From contig JARGOL010000012.1 in assembly GCA_029212745.1 (NCBI GenBank), positions 1 through 64,000 on the forward strand: a DNA stretch of 64,000 nucleotides, read 5' to 3'. Shown here piece after piece: positions 13,269 through 22,906 of the stretch; position 1 is the stretch's first letter; the number at the start of each line of letters is the position of its first letter. The notes beneath the pieces are model-generated. The model saw only the letters and a program-made list of their open reading frames with translations. It was not told where the DNA came from and searched no databases. The position numbers were made by a program, and so were the translations under genes. The stretch is from Alcanivoracaceae bacterium (GTDB lineage: Bacteria; Pseudomonadota; Gammaproteobacteria; Pseudomonadales; Alcanivoracaceae).

Positions 13269-13385
13269 ATGAAAGTTCAGGCTTCTGTCAAGAAAGTATG
13301 CCGCAACTGCAAGGTTATTCGCCGCAAGGGCCGTGTAATGGTCATTTGCAGCGCTGAGCCGCGGCACAAGCAGCGGCAGGGATGA
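13269..13385 (+). CDS. rpmJ: 50S ribosomal protein L36
   Basis: A 38-codon gene: [20 protein letters not shown] through QRQG and TGA. The zinc-binding set Cys11, Cys14, Cys27 and His33 is present, so this is the zinc-containing (C-plus) form, which is unlike the zinc-free S14 in the same operon. It sits 19 bases after secY. Confidence 0.96.
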   Translation: MKVQASVKKVCRNCKVIRRKGRVMVICSAEPRHKQRQG

Positions 13386-13402
13386 TTTGCCCAAGGCAAA
13401 TC
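13384..13402 (+). promoter_or_regulatory. Hairpin overlapping the rpmJ stop
   Basis: A perfect 8-base stem GATTTGCC/GGCAAATC with a 3-base loop begins in the rpmJ stop codon. No clean T-run follows, so it may be a processing or partial-termination site between the spc and alpha groups rather than a full terminator. Confidence 0.6.
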
Positions 13403-13412
13403 AAGAGTTTGG

Positions 13413-13441
13413 TTGAAATCAGCCCGGTCTGGCGCTAGTAT
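13413..13441 (+). promoter_or_regulatory. Promoter of the alpha operon (rpsM-rplQ)
   Basis: TTGAAA (13413-13418), 17-base spacer, TAGTAT (13436-13441), 54 bases before rpsM. It would give the alpha operon its own transcription start as well as read-through from spc. Confidence 0.7.
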
Positions 13442-13494
13442 CTGCCGCCTTTCGGCGCCGCCAGGCAAGCAACACCTGAATCGGAGATTTTCGG

Positions 13495-13851
13495 ATGGCC
13501 CGTATAGCAGGCGTAAACATCCCGGACAACAAACATGCAGTGATCTCGCTGACCTATATCTTTGGTATCGGTCGCACCACTGCCAAGCAGCTGTGCGCGA
13601 GCACCGGCGTAGAGCCGACCGCGCAGATTCGGGAATTGACCGAAGAGCAGCTTGACGCTCTGCGCGGCGAGATCGCCAAGATCTCCACCGAGGGTGATCT
13701 GCGCCGGGAAATTAACATGAATATCAAGCGGTTGATGGACCTGGGTTCCAATCGCGGTATCCGCCACCGTCGCAATTTGCCGGTGCGCGGGCAGCGTACC
13801 AAGACAAACGCCCGGACCCGCAAGGGACCGCGGAAACCGATCCGCAAGTAA
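13495..13851 (+). CDS. rpsM: 30S ribosomal protein S13
   Basis: 118 residues beginning [19 protein letters not shown]; the C-terminal basic tail [19 protein letters not shown] reaches the P-site tRNA. First gene of the alpha operon. Confidence 0.97.
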   Translation: MARIAGVNIPDNKHAVISLTYIFGIGRTTAKQLCASTGVEPTAQIRELTEEQLDALRGEIAKISTEGDLRREINMNIKRLMDLGSNRGIRHRRNLPVRGQRTKTNARTRKGPRKPIRK

Positions 13852-13876
13852 TCCAATATCTGGATAGGCACGTATC

Positions 13877-14269
13877 ATGGCGAAGAAAGACAGCGGCGCT
13901 CGTCGGAAGAAGGTAACTCGGACCGTGGCAGACGGTATTGCCCACGTCCATGCTTCTTTCAACAACACCATCATCACCATCTCTGATCGTCAGGGCAATG
14001 TACTGTCCTGGGCGACGTCCGGTGGTGCAGGCTTCCGTGGCTCTCGGAAAAGCACTCCGTTTGCTGCACAGGTTGCTGCCGAGAACGCAGGCAACGCGGC
14101 CAAGGACTATGGACTGAAGAACCTGGAAGTGCGGGTCAAGGGTCCGGGTCCGGGTCGCGAGTCCTCTGTGCGTGCATTGCACGCTTGCGGTTACAAGATT
14201 ACTAGCATCACCGACGTGACGCCGATCCCGCACAACGGGTGTCGTCCGCCGAAGAAGCGTCGGGTGTAA
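13877..14269 (+). CDS. rpsK: 30S ribosomal protein S11
   Basis: 130 residues. [19 protein letters not shown] and the end [20 protein letters not shown] are the S11 signatures. It forms the 30S platform with S6, S18 and S21. Confidence 0.97.
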   Translation: MAKKDSGARRKKVTRTVADGIAHVHASFNNTIITISDRQGNVLSWATSGGAGFRGSRKSTPFAAQVAAENAGNAAKDYGLKNLEVRVKGPGPGRESSVRALHACGYKITSITDVTPIPHNGCRPPKKRRV

Positions 14270-14284
14270 CGGGAGTAGACGAGC

Positions 14285-14911
14285 ATGGCAAGATATCTGG
14301 GTCCCAAGTGCAGGCTTTCCCGTCGTGAGGGTACCGACCTGTTCCTGAAGAGCGGTATTCGCCCTCTGGATTCAAAGTGCAAGGCTGAGCAAGCGCCGGG
14401 TCACGCCGCCGCAAGCCGTCGGATGGGTCGTCTGTCCGACTATGGCGTTCAGCTGCGCGAGAAGCAGAAAGTACGCCGTATGTATGGTGTGCTGGAGAAG
14501 CAGTTCCGCAACTACTACAAGAAGGCGTCCCGCTCTCGCGGTGCCACCGGTGAGGTGCTGCTGCAGCTGCTGGAAGGCCGTCTGGACAACGTTGTTTACC
14601 GGATGGGCTTCGGCTCTACCCGCTCTGAAGCGCGCCAGCTGGTCAGCCACAAGGCGATCCTGGTCAACGGTCAGAAGGTGAACGTGGCGTCCTACCAGGT
14701 ACAGCCGGGTGATGTGGTAACCGTTGTTGAGAAGGCCAAGAACCAGCTGCGCGTCAAAAGCGCCATGGAACTGGCCCAGCAGCGTGGTTTCGCGCCCTGG
14801 ATTGAAGTGGACGAGAAGAAGCTTGAAGGTACGTACAAGGCAAAGCCTGAGCGTGTTGATTTGCCGTCAGAGATCAACGAGAACCTGATCGTCGAGCTTT
14901 ACTCCAAATAA
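14285..14911 (+). CDS. rpsD: 30S ribosomal protein S4
   Basis: 208 residues starting [19 protein letters not shown]. Only two N-terminal cysteines (Cys9, Cys32) remain, so it is the zinc-free form. The S4 RNA-binding domain ([14 protein letters not shown] onward) is intact. S4 is a primary 16S binder and the alpha-operon translational repressor in E. coli. Confidence 0.97.
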   Translation: MARYLGPKCRLSRREGTDLFLKSGIRPLDSKCKAEQAPGHAAASRRMGRLSDYGVQLREKQKVRRMYGVLEKQFRNYYKKASRSRGATGEVLLQLLEGRLDNVVYRMGFGSTRSEARQLVSHKAILVNGQKVNVASYQVQPGDVVTVVEKAKNQLRVKSAMELAQQRGFAPWIEVDEKKLEGTYKAKPERVDLPSEINENLIVELYSK

Positions 14912-14931
14912 GGACTGCCCGAGGGATTTCT

Positions 14932-15939
14932 ATGACCGCTGTGAACGAATTTCTGACGCCGCGCTCGATTGCGGTGAACGCAGTCAGCCCGACTCATGCC
15001 AAGGTGGTGCTGGAGCCTCTCGAGCGTGGCTTTGGCCACACGCTGGGTACCGCGCTGCGCCGCATTCTGCTGTCCAGCATGCCCGGTTGTGCGATCACCG
15101 AGGTTGAAATCGACGGTGTTCAACACGAGTACTCCACCATCGAGGGCGTTCAGGAAGATGTGATCAACATCCTGCTGAACCTCAAGAATGTTGCCCTGAA
15201 GATGGAAGACCGTGACGAAGCGGTTCTCGAGCTCAGCAAGAAGGGCAAGGGTGCCGTCACTGCCGGTGATATCCAGCGTGATCATTCTGTGGAAGTGATC
15301 AATCCGGACCACGTGATCTGCAACATCACCGGTGATACTGAGATCCGCATGAAGCTGCGTATCGCCAAGGGTCGCGGCTATGTGCCGGCAGATGCCCGCC
15401 AGGGTGACGAGGAAGAGACCCGCGGTATTGGCAAACTGCAGCTGGATGCCAGCTTCAGCCCGGTGCGTCGTGTTGCCTACGTCGTCGAAGCGGCCCGGGT
15501 GGAGCAGCGTACCGACCTGGACAAGCTGGTCCTGGACCTGGACACCGACGGCACCATTGATCCGGAAGAGGCTATTCGTACCGCTGCCACCATCCTGCAG
15601 CAGCAGATTGCCGTGTTTGTCGATCTGGAGCAGGAAGCGCAGCCGGAGAAGAAAGAGCAGCGCGAAGAGGTGGATCCGATTCTGCTGCGTCCGGTTGACG
15701 ATCTGGAGCTTACGGTCCGTTCAGCCAACTGCCTGAAGGCAGAGAACATCTACTACATCGGTGATCTGGTACAGCGCACCGAAGTGGAGCTGCTGAAGAC
15801 CCCGAACTTGGGCAAGAAATCCCTGACCGAGATCAAGGACGTTCTGGCCTCCAAGGGTCTGTCACTGGGTATGCGTCTCGAGAGCTGGCCGCCAGCCAGC
15901 CTGCGTGACGATGACCGATTGAACAGCAGACTGCGTTAA
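14932..15939 (+). CDS. rpoA: RNA polymerase subunit alpha
   Basis: 335 residues. The N-terminal assembly domain runs to about residue 235 ([20 protein letters not shown]). After an acidic linker, the C-terminal domain carries [18 protein letters not shown] with the Arg-Ser-Ala-Asn-Cys-Leu-Lys set that binds UP elements and activators. It is followed by a 51-base gap with a GGGTGC/GCACCC hairpin (15953-15969) before rplQ. Confidence 0.98.
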   Translation: MTAVNEFLTPRSIAVNAVSPTHAKVVLEPLERGFGHTLGTALRRILLSSMPGCAITEVEIDGVQHEYSTIEGVQEDVINILLNLKNVALKMEDRDEAVLELSKKGKGAVTAGDIQRDHSVEVINPDHVICNITGDTEIRMKLRIAKGRGYVPADARQGDEEETRGIGKLQLDASFSPVRRVAYVVEAARVEQRTDLDKLVLDLDTDGTIDPEEAIRTAATILQQQIAVFVDLEQEAQPEKKEQREEVDPILLRPVDDLELTVRSANCLKAENIYYIGDLVQRTEVELLKTPNLGKKSLTEIKDVLASKGLSLGMRLESWPPASLRDDDRLNSRLR

Positions 15940-15990
15940 ATCGTATTAGTGAGGGTGCGGTGAGCACCCCTGAAGCGAAGGAACAGAACC

Positions 15991-16371
15991 ATGCGTCATC
16001 GCAAGAGCGGCCGAAAATTCAACCGTAACAGCGCCCACCGTCAGGCCATGCTGCGTAACATGGCGGTGTCCCTGTTCGAGCACGAGGCCATCAAGACCAC
16101 GTTGCCGAAAGCCAAGGAGCTGCGTCGGGTGGCTGAGCCCCTGATCACCCTGGCCAAGAACGACTCCGTGGCCAACCGTCGTCTGGCGTTTGCCCGCACC
16201 CGCTCTGACGAGATGGTCGGCAAGCTGTTCAACGAGCTGGGCCCGCGCTACAAGGATCGTCCCGGTGGTTACATCCGCATCCTGAAGATGGGTTTCCGCA
16301 GTGGTGACAACGCCCCCATGGCGTATGTCGAGCTGGTGGACCGTCCGCAGGCCGAGGCGGCTGACGAGTAA
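15991..16371 (+). CDS. rplQ: 50S ribosomal protein L17
   Basis: 126 residues, [20 protein letters not shown] being the universal L17 start. Last gene of the alpha operon; a bidirectional terminator follows 15 bases later. Confidence 0.97.
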   Translation: MRHRKSGRKFNRNSAHRQAMLRNMAVSLFEHEAIKTTLPKAKELRRVAEPLITLAKNDSVANRRLAFARTRSDEMVGKLFNELGPRYKDRPGGYIRILKMGFRSGDNAPMAYVELVDRPQAEAADE

Positions 16372-16386
16372 TTCACTCGTCAGAAA

Positions 16387-16417
16387 GAAAAAAGCCGGGC
16401 CCAGCCCGGCTTTTTTT
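16387..16417. terminator. Bidirectional terminator between rplQ and uvrA
   Basis: AGCCGGGC and GCCCGGCT arms (16393-16411) with a 3-base loop, flanked by an A-run on the left and seven T on the right. It ends both the rightward ribosomal transcript and the leftward uvrA transcript; it overlaps the last uvrA bases. Confidence 0.88.
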
Positions 16418-19259
16418 ATGCCTGTACTTTCTTGCGGCCTGGCGACAGCAATGGCTTGAGGAAATGCCCGGTGTGTGACCCCTTCTTCCTGGCCACTGCC
16501 TCCGGGGTGCCCTCGGCAATGATCTGTCCGCCGCCGTCACCGCCTTCCGGGCCCAGGTCCACGATCCAGTCTGCGGTCTTGATGACATCCAGGTTGTGCT
16601 CGATGACGACAATGGTATTGCCGTGGTCGCGCAACCTGAACAGTACGGCCAGCAGCTGCTGGATATCATGGAAGTGCAGGCCCGTGGTGGGTTCGTCGAG
16701 GATGTACATGGTGCGCCCGGTGTCGCGCTTGGACAGTTCCCTGGCGAGTTTGACGCGCTGTGCCTCACCCCCGGAGAGCGTGGTCGCCGCCTGGCCCAGT
16801 GTGATGTAACTCAGGCCTACGTCGATCAGCGTCTGCAGCTTGCGCGCCAGGGCCGGCACCGCGTCAAAGAACTCGCGGGCGTCTTCCACGGTCATGCAGA
16901 GCACTTCGTAGATGTTCTTGCCCTTGTACAGAATTTCCAGCGTTTCCCGGTTGTAGCGTTTCCCACCGCACACCTCGCAGGCCACATAGACGTCAGGGAG
17001 GAAGTGCATCTCCACCTTGATGACGCCATCGCCCTGGCAGGCTTCGCAGCGCCCGCCCTTGACGTTGAAGCTGAAACGCCCGGCCTTGTAACCCCGGGCG
17101 CGCGCCTCCTGGGTGCCGGCAAACAGGTCCCGCACGGGGGTGAAGATCCCCGTGTAGGTGGCCGGGTTGGAGCGGGGTGTCCGGCCAATGGGGCTCTGGT
17201 CGATGTCGATGACCTTGTCGAACTGGTCCAGCCCCTCGATGCCTGTGTGGGGGGCTGCCTTGAGCAATGTGACACCGTTCAGGGCCGTGGCGGCCACCGG
17301 GTAGAGGGTGCTGTTGATCAGGGTGGACTTGCCCGAGCCGGACACGCCGGTGACGCAGGTCATCAGGCCCACCGGAAGCTTCAGGGTGGTGTTCTTGAGG
17401 TTGTTGCCGCTGGCGCCAGACAGGGTCAGCCAACGGTCGCCTGCCGGTACGCGGGAGGACGGCACCTGGATTGCCTTGCGGCCGGCCAGGTAATCACCGG
17501 TGAGGGAGCGTTTGCTGTTGATGATGTCCTTTTCCTTGCCGGCAGCCACCACCTCGCCGCCATGGACGCCGGCACCGGGGCCAATGTCGATGATGTGGTC
17601 TGCCGTGCGGATGGCGTCTTCATCGTGTTCCACCACCAGTACGGTGTTGCCCAGGTCCCGCAAGCGCGTCAGCGTGGCCAGCAAGCGCTCATTGTCGCGT
17701 TGGTGCAGACCGATGGAGGGTTCATCCAGCACATACATGACGCCCACCAGGCCGGCACCGATCTGCGAGGCCAGGCGTATGCGCTGCGCTTCACCGCCGG
17801 ACAATGTTTCCGCATTGCGCGCCAGGTTCAGGTAATCGAGCCCGACGTTGACCAGGAACTGCAGGCGCTCCCGGATTTCCTTGAGAATCTTCTCGGCGAT
17901 TTCGCCACGATGGCCGGGCAGGGCCAGTGAGCCGAAGTAATCACACGCCTTGCCCACCGGCAGTTGCACGATGTCCGGCAGGGTCTGTTCATCGATGAAG
18001 ACATGGCGGGCGGCCTCGCGCAGCCGGGAGCCGCCACAATCGGGGCAGGCGGAGGTACTCAGGTAGTGCGCCAGGTCCTCGCGCACGGCCTCGGACTCGG
18101 TTTCCCGGTAGCGCCGTTCCATGTTCGGGATGATGCCCTCGAACGGATGACGACGACTGATGATATCGCCACGGTCGTTGAGGTAGCGGAACTCCACCAC
18201 GTCCTTGCCGGTGCCGTAGAGGATCTTCTTGCGAATGGCGGCTGGCAGTTCGGAGAACGGCTTGTCCATGTCGAACGCAAGCTGTTCGGCCAGGGACTTG
18301 AGCATCTGGAAGTAGTAGACGTTGCGCCGGTCCCAGCCACGAATAGCCCCCTCGGCCAGGGATGAGTCCGGTGACAGGACGATCTTGTCCGGATCAAAGA
18401 ACTGGTTGACGCCGAGGCCGTCACAGCGGCTGCAGGCGCCGGCGGGGTTGTTGAAGGAGAACAGCCGTGGCTCCAGCTCAGGTATGGAATAGCCGCAGTG
18501 GGAGCAGGCAAATCGCGCCGAAAACACGGTCTCGTCGCCATCGCCCTCCATGGGCGCGATGACGGCGATGCCGTCGGTGAGCTCCAGGGCCGTCTCGAAT
18601 GATTCTGCCAGCCGGTTCTGCAGGTCCTCACGCACCTTGAAACGGTCGACGACGACTTCGATGGTGTGTTTGCGCTTCTTGTCGAGAGTGGGGGTGTCGT
18701 CCAGGTCGGTTACCCGGCCGTCTATGCGTGCGCGAATGAAGCCGCGGGCACGCAGCTCCTCCAGCAGGCTCAGGTGCTCGCCCTTTTTCTCCCGGATCAC
18801 GGGCGCGAGCAGCATCAGTTTCTCACCGGCGGGGAGCGCCAGCACCTGGTCGACCATCTGGCTGATGGTCTGCGCTGCCAGGGGCGTGTTGTGCTCCGGA
18901 CAGCGTGGCTCGCCCGTGCGGGCGAACAGCAGGCGCAGGTAATCATAGATCTCGGTGATGGTGCCCACCGTCGAGCGCGGGTTGTGGCTGGTGCTCTTCT
19001 GCTCGATGGAGATCGCCGGACTCAGGCCCTCGATGTGGTCAACATCAGGCTTTTCCATCATGGAAAGGAACTGGCGGGCGTAGGTGGACAGTGATTCCAC
19101 ATAGCGACGCTGGCCCTCGGCATAGAGCGTATCGAACGCCAGTGAGGATTTGCCGGAACCGGACAGGCCGGTGATGACCACCAGTTTGTCGCGGGGGATG
19201 TCGAGATCGACGTTCTTGAGATTGTGGGTGCGGGCACCGCGAACCAGAATCGTTTCCAT
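16416..19259 (-). CDS. uvrA: Excinuclease ABC subunit A
   Basis: 947 residues, full length for UvrA, the damage-sensing ATPase of nucleotide excision repair. Walker A motifs [12 protein letters not shown] (near residue 31) and [12 protein letters not shown] (C-terminal half), two ABC signatures ([18 protein letters not shown]) and zinc-finger cysteine pairs (CSHC/CSRC and CEAC/CEVC) are all present. It faces rplQ. A LexA-type SOS box lies 15 bases before the start, so damage induction is likely. In Pseudomonas, katA and bfrA sit between rplQ and uvrA (from memory); here nothing does. Confidence 0.97.
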   Translation of the reverse strand: METILVRGARTHNLKNVDLDIPRDKLVVITGLSGSGKSSLAFDTLYAEGQRRYVESLSTYARQFLSMMEKPDVDHIEGLSPAISIEQKSTSHNPRSTVGTITEIYDYLRLLFARTGEPRCPEHNTPLAAQTISQMVDQVLALPAGEKLMLLAPVIREKKGEHLSLLEELRARGFIRARIDGRVTDLDDTPTLDKKRKHTIEVVVDRFKVREDLQNRLAESFETALELTDGIAVIAPMEGDGDETVFSARFACSHCGYSIPELEPRLFSFNNPAGACSRCDGLGVNQFFDPDKIVLSPDSSLAEGAIRGWDRRNVYYFQMLKSLAEQLAFDMDKPFSELPAAIRKKILYGTGKDVVEFRYLNDRGDIISRRHPFEGIIPNMERRYRETESEAVREDLAHYLSTSACPDCGGSRLREAARHVFIDEQTLPDIVQLPVGKACDYFGSLALPGHRGEIAEKILKEIRERLQFLVNVGLDYLNLARNAETLSGGEAQRIRLASQIGAGLVGVMYVLDEPSIGLHQRDNERLLATLTRLRDLGNTVLVVEHDEDAIRTADHIIDIGPGAGVHGGEVVAAGKEKDIINSKRSLTGDYLAGRKAIQVPSSRVPAGDRWLTLSGASGNNLKNTTLKLPVGLMTCVTGVSGSGKSTLINSTLYPVAATALNGVTLLKAAPHTGIEGLDQFDKVIDIDQSPIGRTPRSNPATYTGIFTPVRDLFAGTQEARARGYKAGRFSFNVKGGRCEACQGDGVIKVEMHFLPDVYVACEVCGGKRYNRETLEILYKGKNIYEVLCMTVEDAREFFDAVPALARKLQTLIDVGLSYITLGQAATTLSGGEAQRVKLARELSKRDTGRTMYILDEPTTGLHFHDIQQLLAVLFRLRDHGNTIVVIEHNLDVIKTADWIVDLGPEGGDGGGQIIAEGTPEAVARKKGSHTGHFLKPLLSPGRKKVQA

Positions 19260-19273
19260 GCCACCTGCTACTA

Positions 19274-19289
19274 CTGTCTAAATGAACAG
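19274..19289 (-). promoter_or_regulatory. LexA (SOS) box upstream of uvrA
   Basis: On the minus strand CTGTTCATTTAGACAG gives CTGT-N8-ACAG, the LexA consensus spacing. A TATACT -10 box (19293-19298, minus) lies just upstream, so a bound repressor would cover the transcription start. Confidence 0.75.
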
Positions 19290-19351
19290 CGCAGTATAGG
19301 CCATATGAGGTGAAGGCTCTATGGATGCCAGGGTGAGATTGCTGGCGGGCA

Positions 19352-19379
19352 CAAAAAAAGCCGGCAGAGCCGGCTTTTT
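19352..19379 (-). terminator. Terminator after the LuxR-family gene
   Basis: GCCGGC-AGA-GCCGGC with an A-run on the left and T-run on the right (19375-19379). On the minus strand it lies about 20 bases beyond the LuxR-type regulator stop. Confidence 0.8.
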
Positions 19380-19398
19380 CAGCAGTGGTGCACGCGGG

Positions 19399-20049
19399 TC
19401 ACAGGTTTTCCTGGGCCCAGTTCACCGCCTGCAGGCGGTTGGACGCATTGATCTTCTTGAAGATGTTGTAGATGTGCGTCTTGATCGTGTGCGGGCTCAG
19501 GTTCAGGGACTTGGCGATTTCCGAATTCTTGGCGCCGGTAGCCAGTACCTTCAAGACCTCCACTTCGCGATCGGTGAGGGTGACCTCACTGCGGGCGAAG
19601 GTCTTGTTGAAGCCCCGGCTTTTCATCAGGTACTGCTGCAGCACCTTGCGCGGCAGCCAGAGCTCGCCTTCGAACATCGCCTTCACGCCCTTGAGCAGAT
19701 GTTCCTGCGGGCAGTCGTGGAGGAATCCACCGTTGACCATCGGCAGACCGGCGAGGCGTGACAGGGAATCTTCATCTTCCACGTTGAAGACCCCGATCAG
19801 CATTTCACCATCGACGCGCTGGTCGATTTCCATCAGGTAGCTGATGACGGCATTGATGTCCACGGTATTGAAGTCGATCAGGAACAGTGACTGCTCTGTG
19901 GTGGCGATGTCCGCCTCCGGCACGTCCTCGACGCGCTTGATGGCGGATGCCGATACCGACTGTTTTGTCAGGAACTCCGCCAGCAGTGAGTTCTGCAGGT
20001 GTTGGCCCCCGACGACATATACATGTTGTTCGTTATTAAAGGTTGTCAT
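19399..20049 (-). CDS. LuxR-family regulator, CsgD/VpsT-like
   Basis: 216 residues. The C-terminal LuxR helix-turn-helix begins LTDREVEVLKVLATG (about residue 152) and includes NSEIAKSLNLSPHTIKTHI. The N-terminal half resembles a degenerate receiver (FLIDFNTVDINAV) without the canonical phospho-acceptor pattern. HDCPQEHLLKGVKAMFEGE linking the two halves is the arrangement seen in CsgD/VpsT biofilm regulators. A biofilm role is inference. It is a single-gene unit, divergent from the MFS transporter, with its own terminator. Confidence 0.8.
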   Translation of the reverse strand: MTTFNNEQHVYVVGGQHLQNSLLAEFLTKQSVSASAIKRVEDVPEADIATTEQSLFLIDFNTVDINAVISYLMEIDQRVDGEMLIGVFNVEDEDSLSRLAGLPMVNGGFLHDCPQEHLLKGVKAMFEGELWLPRKVLQQYLMKSRGFNKTFARSEVTLTDREVEVLKVLATGAKNSEIAKSLNLSPHTIKTHIYNIFKKINASNRLQAVNWAQENL

Positions 20050-20215
20050 TTACTATCCATCCAGGACTATCGCACCCGGTGCGGATTCCAAGTGTGGAAT
20101 CAGGTAAGTACGAAAAAACACTGACAGTTCGGGAATTTATCACCTGTTGGCGAGCCATTCAATTTAACTTTCCCTCTATTTTTCCGGGGCCGGTCGTCCG
20201 CGGCGGCCGTTCTGG

Positions 20216-20221
20216 TACACT
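20216..20221 (+). promoter_or_regulatory. Probable -10 box of the MFS transporter gene
   Basis: TACACT followed by GCGCGCCC, the same -10 plus GC discriminator layout as the S10 and rplU promoters. The -35 region is poor (GTCGTC at 17 bases), so confidence is limited. Confidence 0.4.
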
Positions 20222-20251
20222 GCGCGCCCTGCAGGACCTGACAGGAACACC

Positions 20252-21637
20252 ATGAGTAGACATCAATCGCCTTCCCTGGTGCGTGCCGAGATGCGCGTGA
20301 CCGGCGCGCTGGCCAGCATTTTCGCCCTGCGCATGTTCGGCCTGTTCATGCTGCTGCCGGTGTTGTCACTGCTGGGCACCGAGCTGCCGGATGCGTCGCC
20401 ACTGCTGATTGGCACGGCCGTGGGTGCCTACGGGCTGATGCAGGCGCTGCTGCAGATACCCTTCGGGGCGCTGTCAGACCGCTTCGGGCGCCGGCCGCTG
20501 CTGGTGCTGGGCCTGTTGCTGTTTGTCGCGGGCGGGGCCGTGGCGGCCCTTTCAGAGACCATCCACGGCGTCATCATCGGCCGGGCCATCCAGGGCAGTG
20601 GCGCCATTGCCAGCGTCATCATGGCGCTGGTCAGTGATGTGGTGTCAGAGGCCCATCGTACCCGGGCCATGGCCGGCATCGGCATGTCCGTGGGCGGCAG
20701 CTTTGTGCTCGCCCTGATCCTCGGGCCGGTACTGGCGAGCTGGACCGGACTTTCCGGACTGTTCTGGATCACCAGTGGACTGGGGTTACTGGCGCTGGTG
20801 ATTGCCGTGACCCTGGTGCCGGCGGTGCGCGCCAGCAGTCACAAGGCACCCCTGAGTCGTCGCCAGCGAATGGCCCGGGTGCTCGGCAACCCGGTACTCA
20901 TGCGACTGAATGTGGGCATCCTGGTGTTGCACGCGGTGATGACCTGCTCGTTCGTGGTGGTGCCCCTGTGGCTGCATGAGCGGCTGGGTTTCGACATGGC
21001 GCAGCACAGCCTGCTGTACCTGGCCGTGCTGGTGGCCGGTTTCCTGGCCATGGTGCCGCTGATTATCCGCTCCGAGCGGCGCGGATTCCTGGGCGTCAAG
21101 CGGCTGGCCATTGGCCTGCTGCTGGTGGCCGAGCTGTTGCTGGCATTCTTTGCCCAGCACATCTGGCAGTTCGTGCTTGCCCTTTTTGTCTTCTTCACCG
21201 CCTTCAACCTGCTTGAGGCCCTGTTGCCGTCCCTGGTGGGGCGGGCGGCGCCGGCGGGCACCAAGGGCACGTCCATGGGCGTCTATTCAACCGCCCAGTT
21301 TCTCGGCGTCTTCCTGGGTGGCCAGTTGGGTGGCCTGGCCCTGCAGTATGGCGATGGCTCATGGGCCTTTATTGGCGGGGCGGTCCTGGTGCTGGGCTGG
21401 CTGCTGGCGCTGATCGGCATGCCGGCGTTGCCGCGCATGGACAATCGCGTCCTCGCCCTGGCCGGGCGTGAGCACGATAGTATCTGGCTGGAGCGCCTGC
21501 ACAATGTGGAGGGCGTGATCGAGGCGGTGCTGGTGCCGGAGGAGGGCATTGCCCTGCTCAAGGTGGACCCGGCGCGGCTGGATGAAGTCGCACTGGAGAA
21601 GTGGGCATCAGACGATGCGCAGGCTGTTCAAACCTGA
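20252..21637 (+). CDS. Major facilitator transporter, YajR-like with C-terminal domain
   Basis: 461 residues with about 12 membrane segments up to roughly residue 395. The motif A loop GALSDRFGRRPLL is intact. The last 60 residues are soluble and match the ferredoxin-like YAM-type tail of YajR (HNVEGVIEAVLVPEEGIALL). Substrate unknown. It lies between uvrA and ssb, a neighbourhood shared with Pseudomonas. A drug or metabolite efflux role is inference from the family. Confidence 0.85.
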   Translation: MSRHQSPSLVRAEMRVTGALASIFALRMFGLFMLLPVLSLLGTELPDASPLLIGTAVGAYGLMQALLQIPFGALSDRFGRRPLLVLGLLLFVAGGAVAALSETIHGVIIGRAIQGSGAIASVIMALVSDVVSEAHRTRAMAGIGMSVGGSFVLALILGPVLASWTGLSGLFWITSGLGLLALVIAVTLVPAVRASSHKAPLSRRQRMARVLGNPVLMRLNVGILVLHAVMTCSFVVVPLWLHERLGFDMAQHSLLYLAVLVAGFLAMVPLIIRSERRGFLGVKRLAIGLLLVAELLLAFFAQHIWQFVLALFVFFTAFNLLEALLPSLVGRAAPAGTKGTSMGVYSTAQFLGVFLGGQLGGLALQYGDGSWAFIGGAVLVLGWLLALIGMPALPRMDNRVLALAGREHDSIWLERLHNVEGVIEAVLVPEEGIALLKVDPARLDEVALEKWASDDAQAVQT

Positions 21638-21691
21638 CACAATACCGCTCCACCTGGGAAGACAAATAACCGTTTGAATGGAGTGTAAGGC

Positions 21692-22156
21692 ATGGCCCGA
21701 GGCGTCAATAAAGTGATCCTTATCGGTAACCTGGGAGCGGACCCCGAGACCCGTTTCATGCCCAGCGGTGGCGCTGTCACCAACATCCGCCTGGCCACCA
21801 GTGAATCCTGGAAAGACCGCCAGAGTGGGCAGATGCAGGAACGTACCGAATGGCACCGCGTGGTGTTTTTCAACAAGCTGGCCGAGATCGCGGGCGAGTA
21901 CCTGAAGAAAGGCGGCAAGGTCTACATCGAGGGCAGTCTGCGCACCCGCAAATGGCAGGGGCAGGACGGCCAGGACCGCTATACCACTGAAATCGTGGCC
22001 AACGAGATGCAGATGCTCGACAGCCGTGACGGCGGGAACTTCGGCGGCGGCGGCGGGTTTTCCGGCGGCCAGCAGCAGGACGCCCCGGCGGCCTCCCAGA
22101 GCGGTGGCAGCGCGCCATCCTCCGGTGGTGATTTCGACGACGATATCCCGTTCTGA
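21692..22156 (+). CDS. ssb: Single-stranded DNA-binding protein
   Basis: 154 residues. OB-fold from [14 protein letters not shown] to about residue 110, then a Gly/Gln/Ser-rich linker and the acidic partner-binding tail DFDDDIPF. It coats single-stranded DNA in replication, recombination and repair. No LexA box is seen upstream, unlike uvrA. Confidence 0.97.
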   Translation: MARGVNKVILIGNLGADPETRFMPSGGAVTNIRLATSESWKDRQSGQMQERTEWHRVVFFNKLAEIAGEYLKKGGKVYIEGSLRTRKWQGQDGQDRYTTEIVANEMQMLDSRDGGNFGGGGGFSGGQQQDAPAASQSGGSAPSSGGDFDDDIPF

Positions 22157-22172
22157 TACTGACTGACATTCC

Positions 22173-22877
22173 ATGATTCGTACCCGCTGGCTGGTGCTGG
22201 CATTCGTGCTGGCCCTGCCGCTGGCCCTGGTCCTCCGGGCGCCGGCGTCACTGCTTGTGCCCGCGTTCAGTGGCGTAGCGCTGGCCGGTGCGCCCCTGGT
22301 CTGTGGCGGTGCCCACGGCACCGTCTGGGACGGTGGCTGCCGCTGGCACTGGCGTGATTACCAGGGCGACCTGTCCTGGCAACTGGATGCCCATGGCCTG
22401 ATGCCCGGCGTGGCCGTTGACCTGTCCGGGGGCGTGCAGCTGCAGGGGTGGCTGGGCGCTGGCCCCGGCACGGTTGTGGTGCAGGGGCTGGATGGCCGCC
22501 TGCCGGCGGCGCTGCTGGAGCAGATGTCGCCAGCCAGTGCCGAGGGCAGCCTGAATGTCAGCAGTGTGTCGCTGCGCTGGCAAACGGAGCGCCTGTCCGA
22601 CGTTGCCGGGTCACTGCGCTACAGCGGTGGCGCGGTGAGCTGGAACAACGGCCGCGGTGAGGCAACCGTGCCCCCGCTGGATGCTGTGCTGGAGCCGCTG
22701 GCGGACGGCGCCGCCCTGGTGGTGACCGACGATAGCGGGAACTTGTTGATGCGTGGTGAGGTCATCAGCAATAGTGGCAGTCTGAAAGTATTCCGGGCCT
22801 GGCCCCAGTTGCTGGGGGTCAGCCGTGGCGGAGAGCCGGCGGACGTGGTGTTCCAGACCAGCCGGCCCCTGTGGTGA
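22173..22877 (+). CDS. gspN: Type II secretion system protein N
   Basis: 234 residues, one N-terminal membrane segment (RWLVLAFVLALPLALVLRA), then a periplasmic beta-rich domain with AHGTVWDGGCRWHW, matching GspN. Its exact role in type II secretion is not settled. It is followed by gspC and gspD. The same three-gene order separated from the rest of the gsp genes is, as I recall, found in Acinetobacter. Confidence 0.8.
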   Translation: MIRTRWLVLAFVLALPLALVLRAPASLLVPAFSGVALAGAPLVCGGAHGTVWDGGCRWHWRDYQGDLSWQLDAHGLMPGVAVDLSGGVQLQGWLGAGPGTVVVQGLDGRLPAALLEQMSPASAEGSLNVSSVSLRWQTERLSDVAGSLRYSGGAVSWNNGRGEATVPPLDAVLEPLADGAALVVTDDSGNLLMRGEVISNSGSLKVFRAWPQLLGVSRGGEPADVVFQTSRPLW

Positions 22878-22906
22878 ATAACAATGAAAAACGGGCGTAA
22901 TCGCTG

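Noticed and set aside
16596-17930. 444-codon open frame antisense to uvrA
   Set aside because: No recognisable motif; uvrA carries all expected motifs across the same bases.
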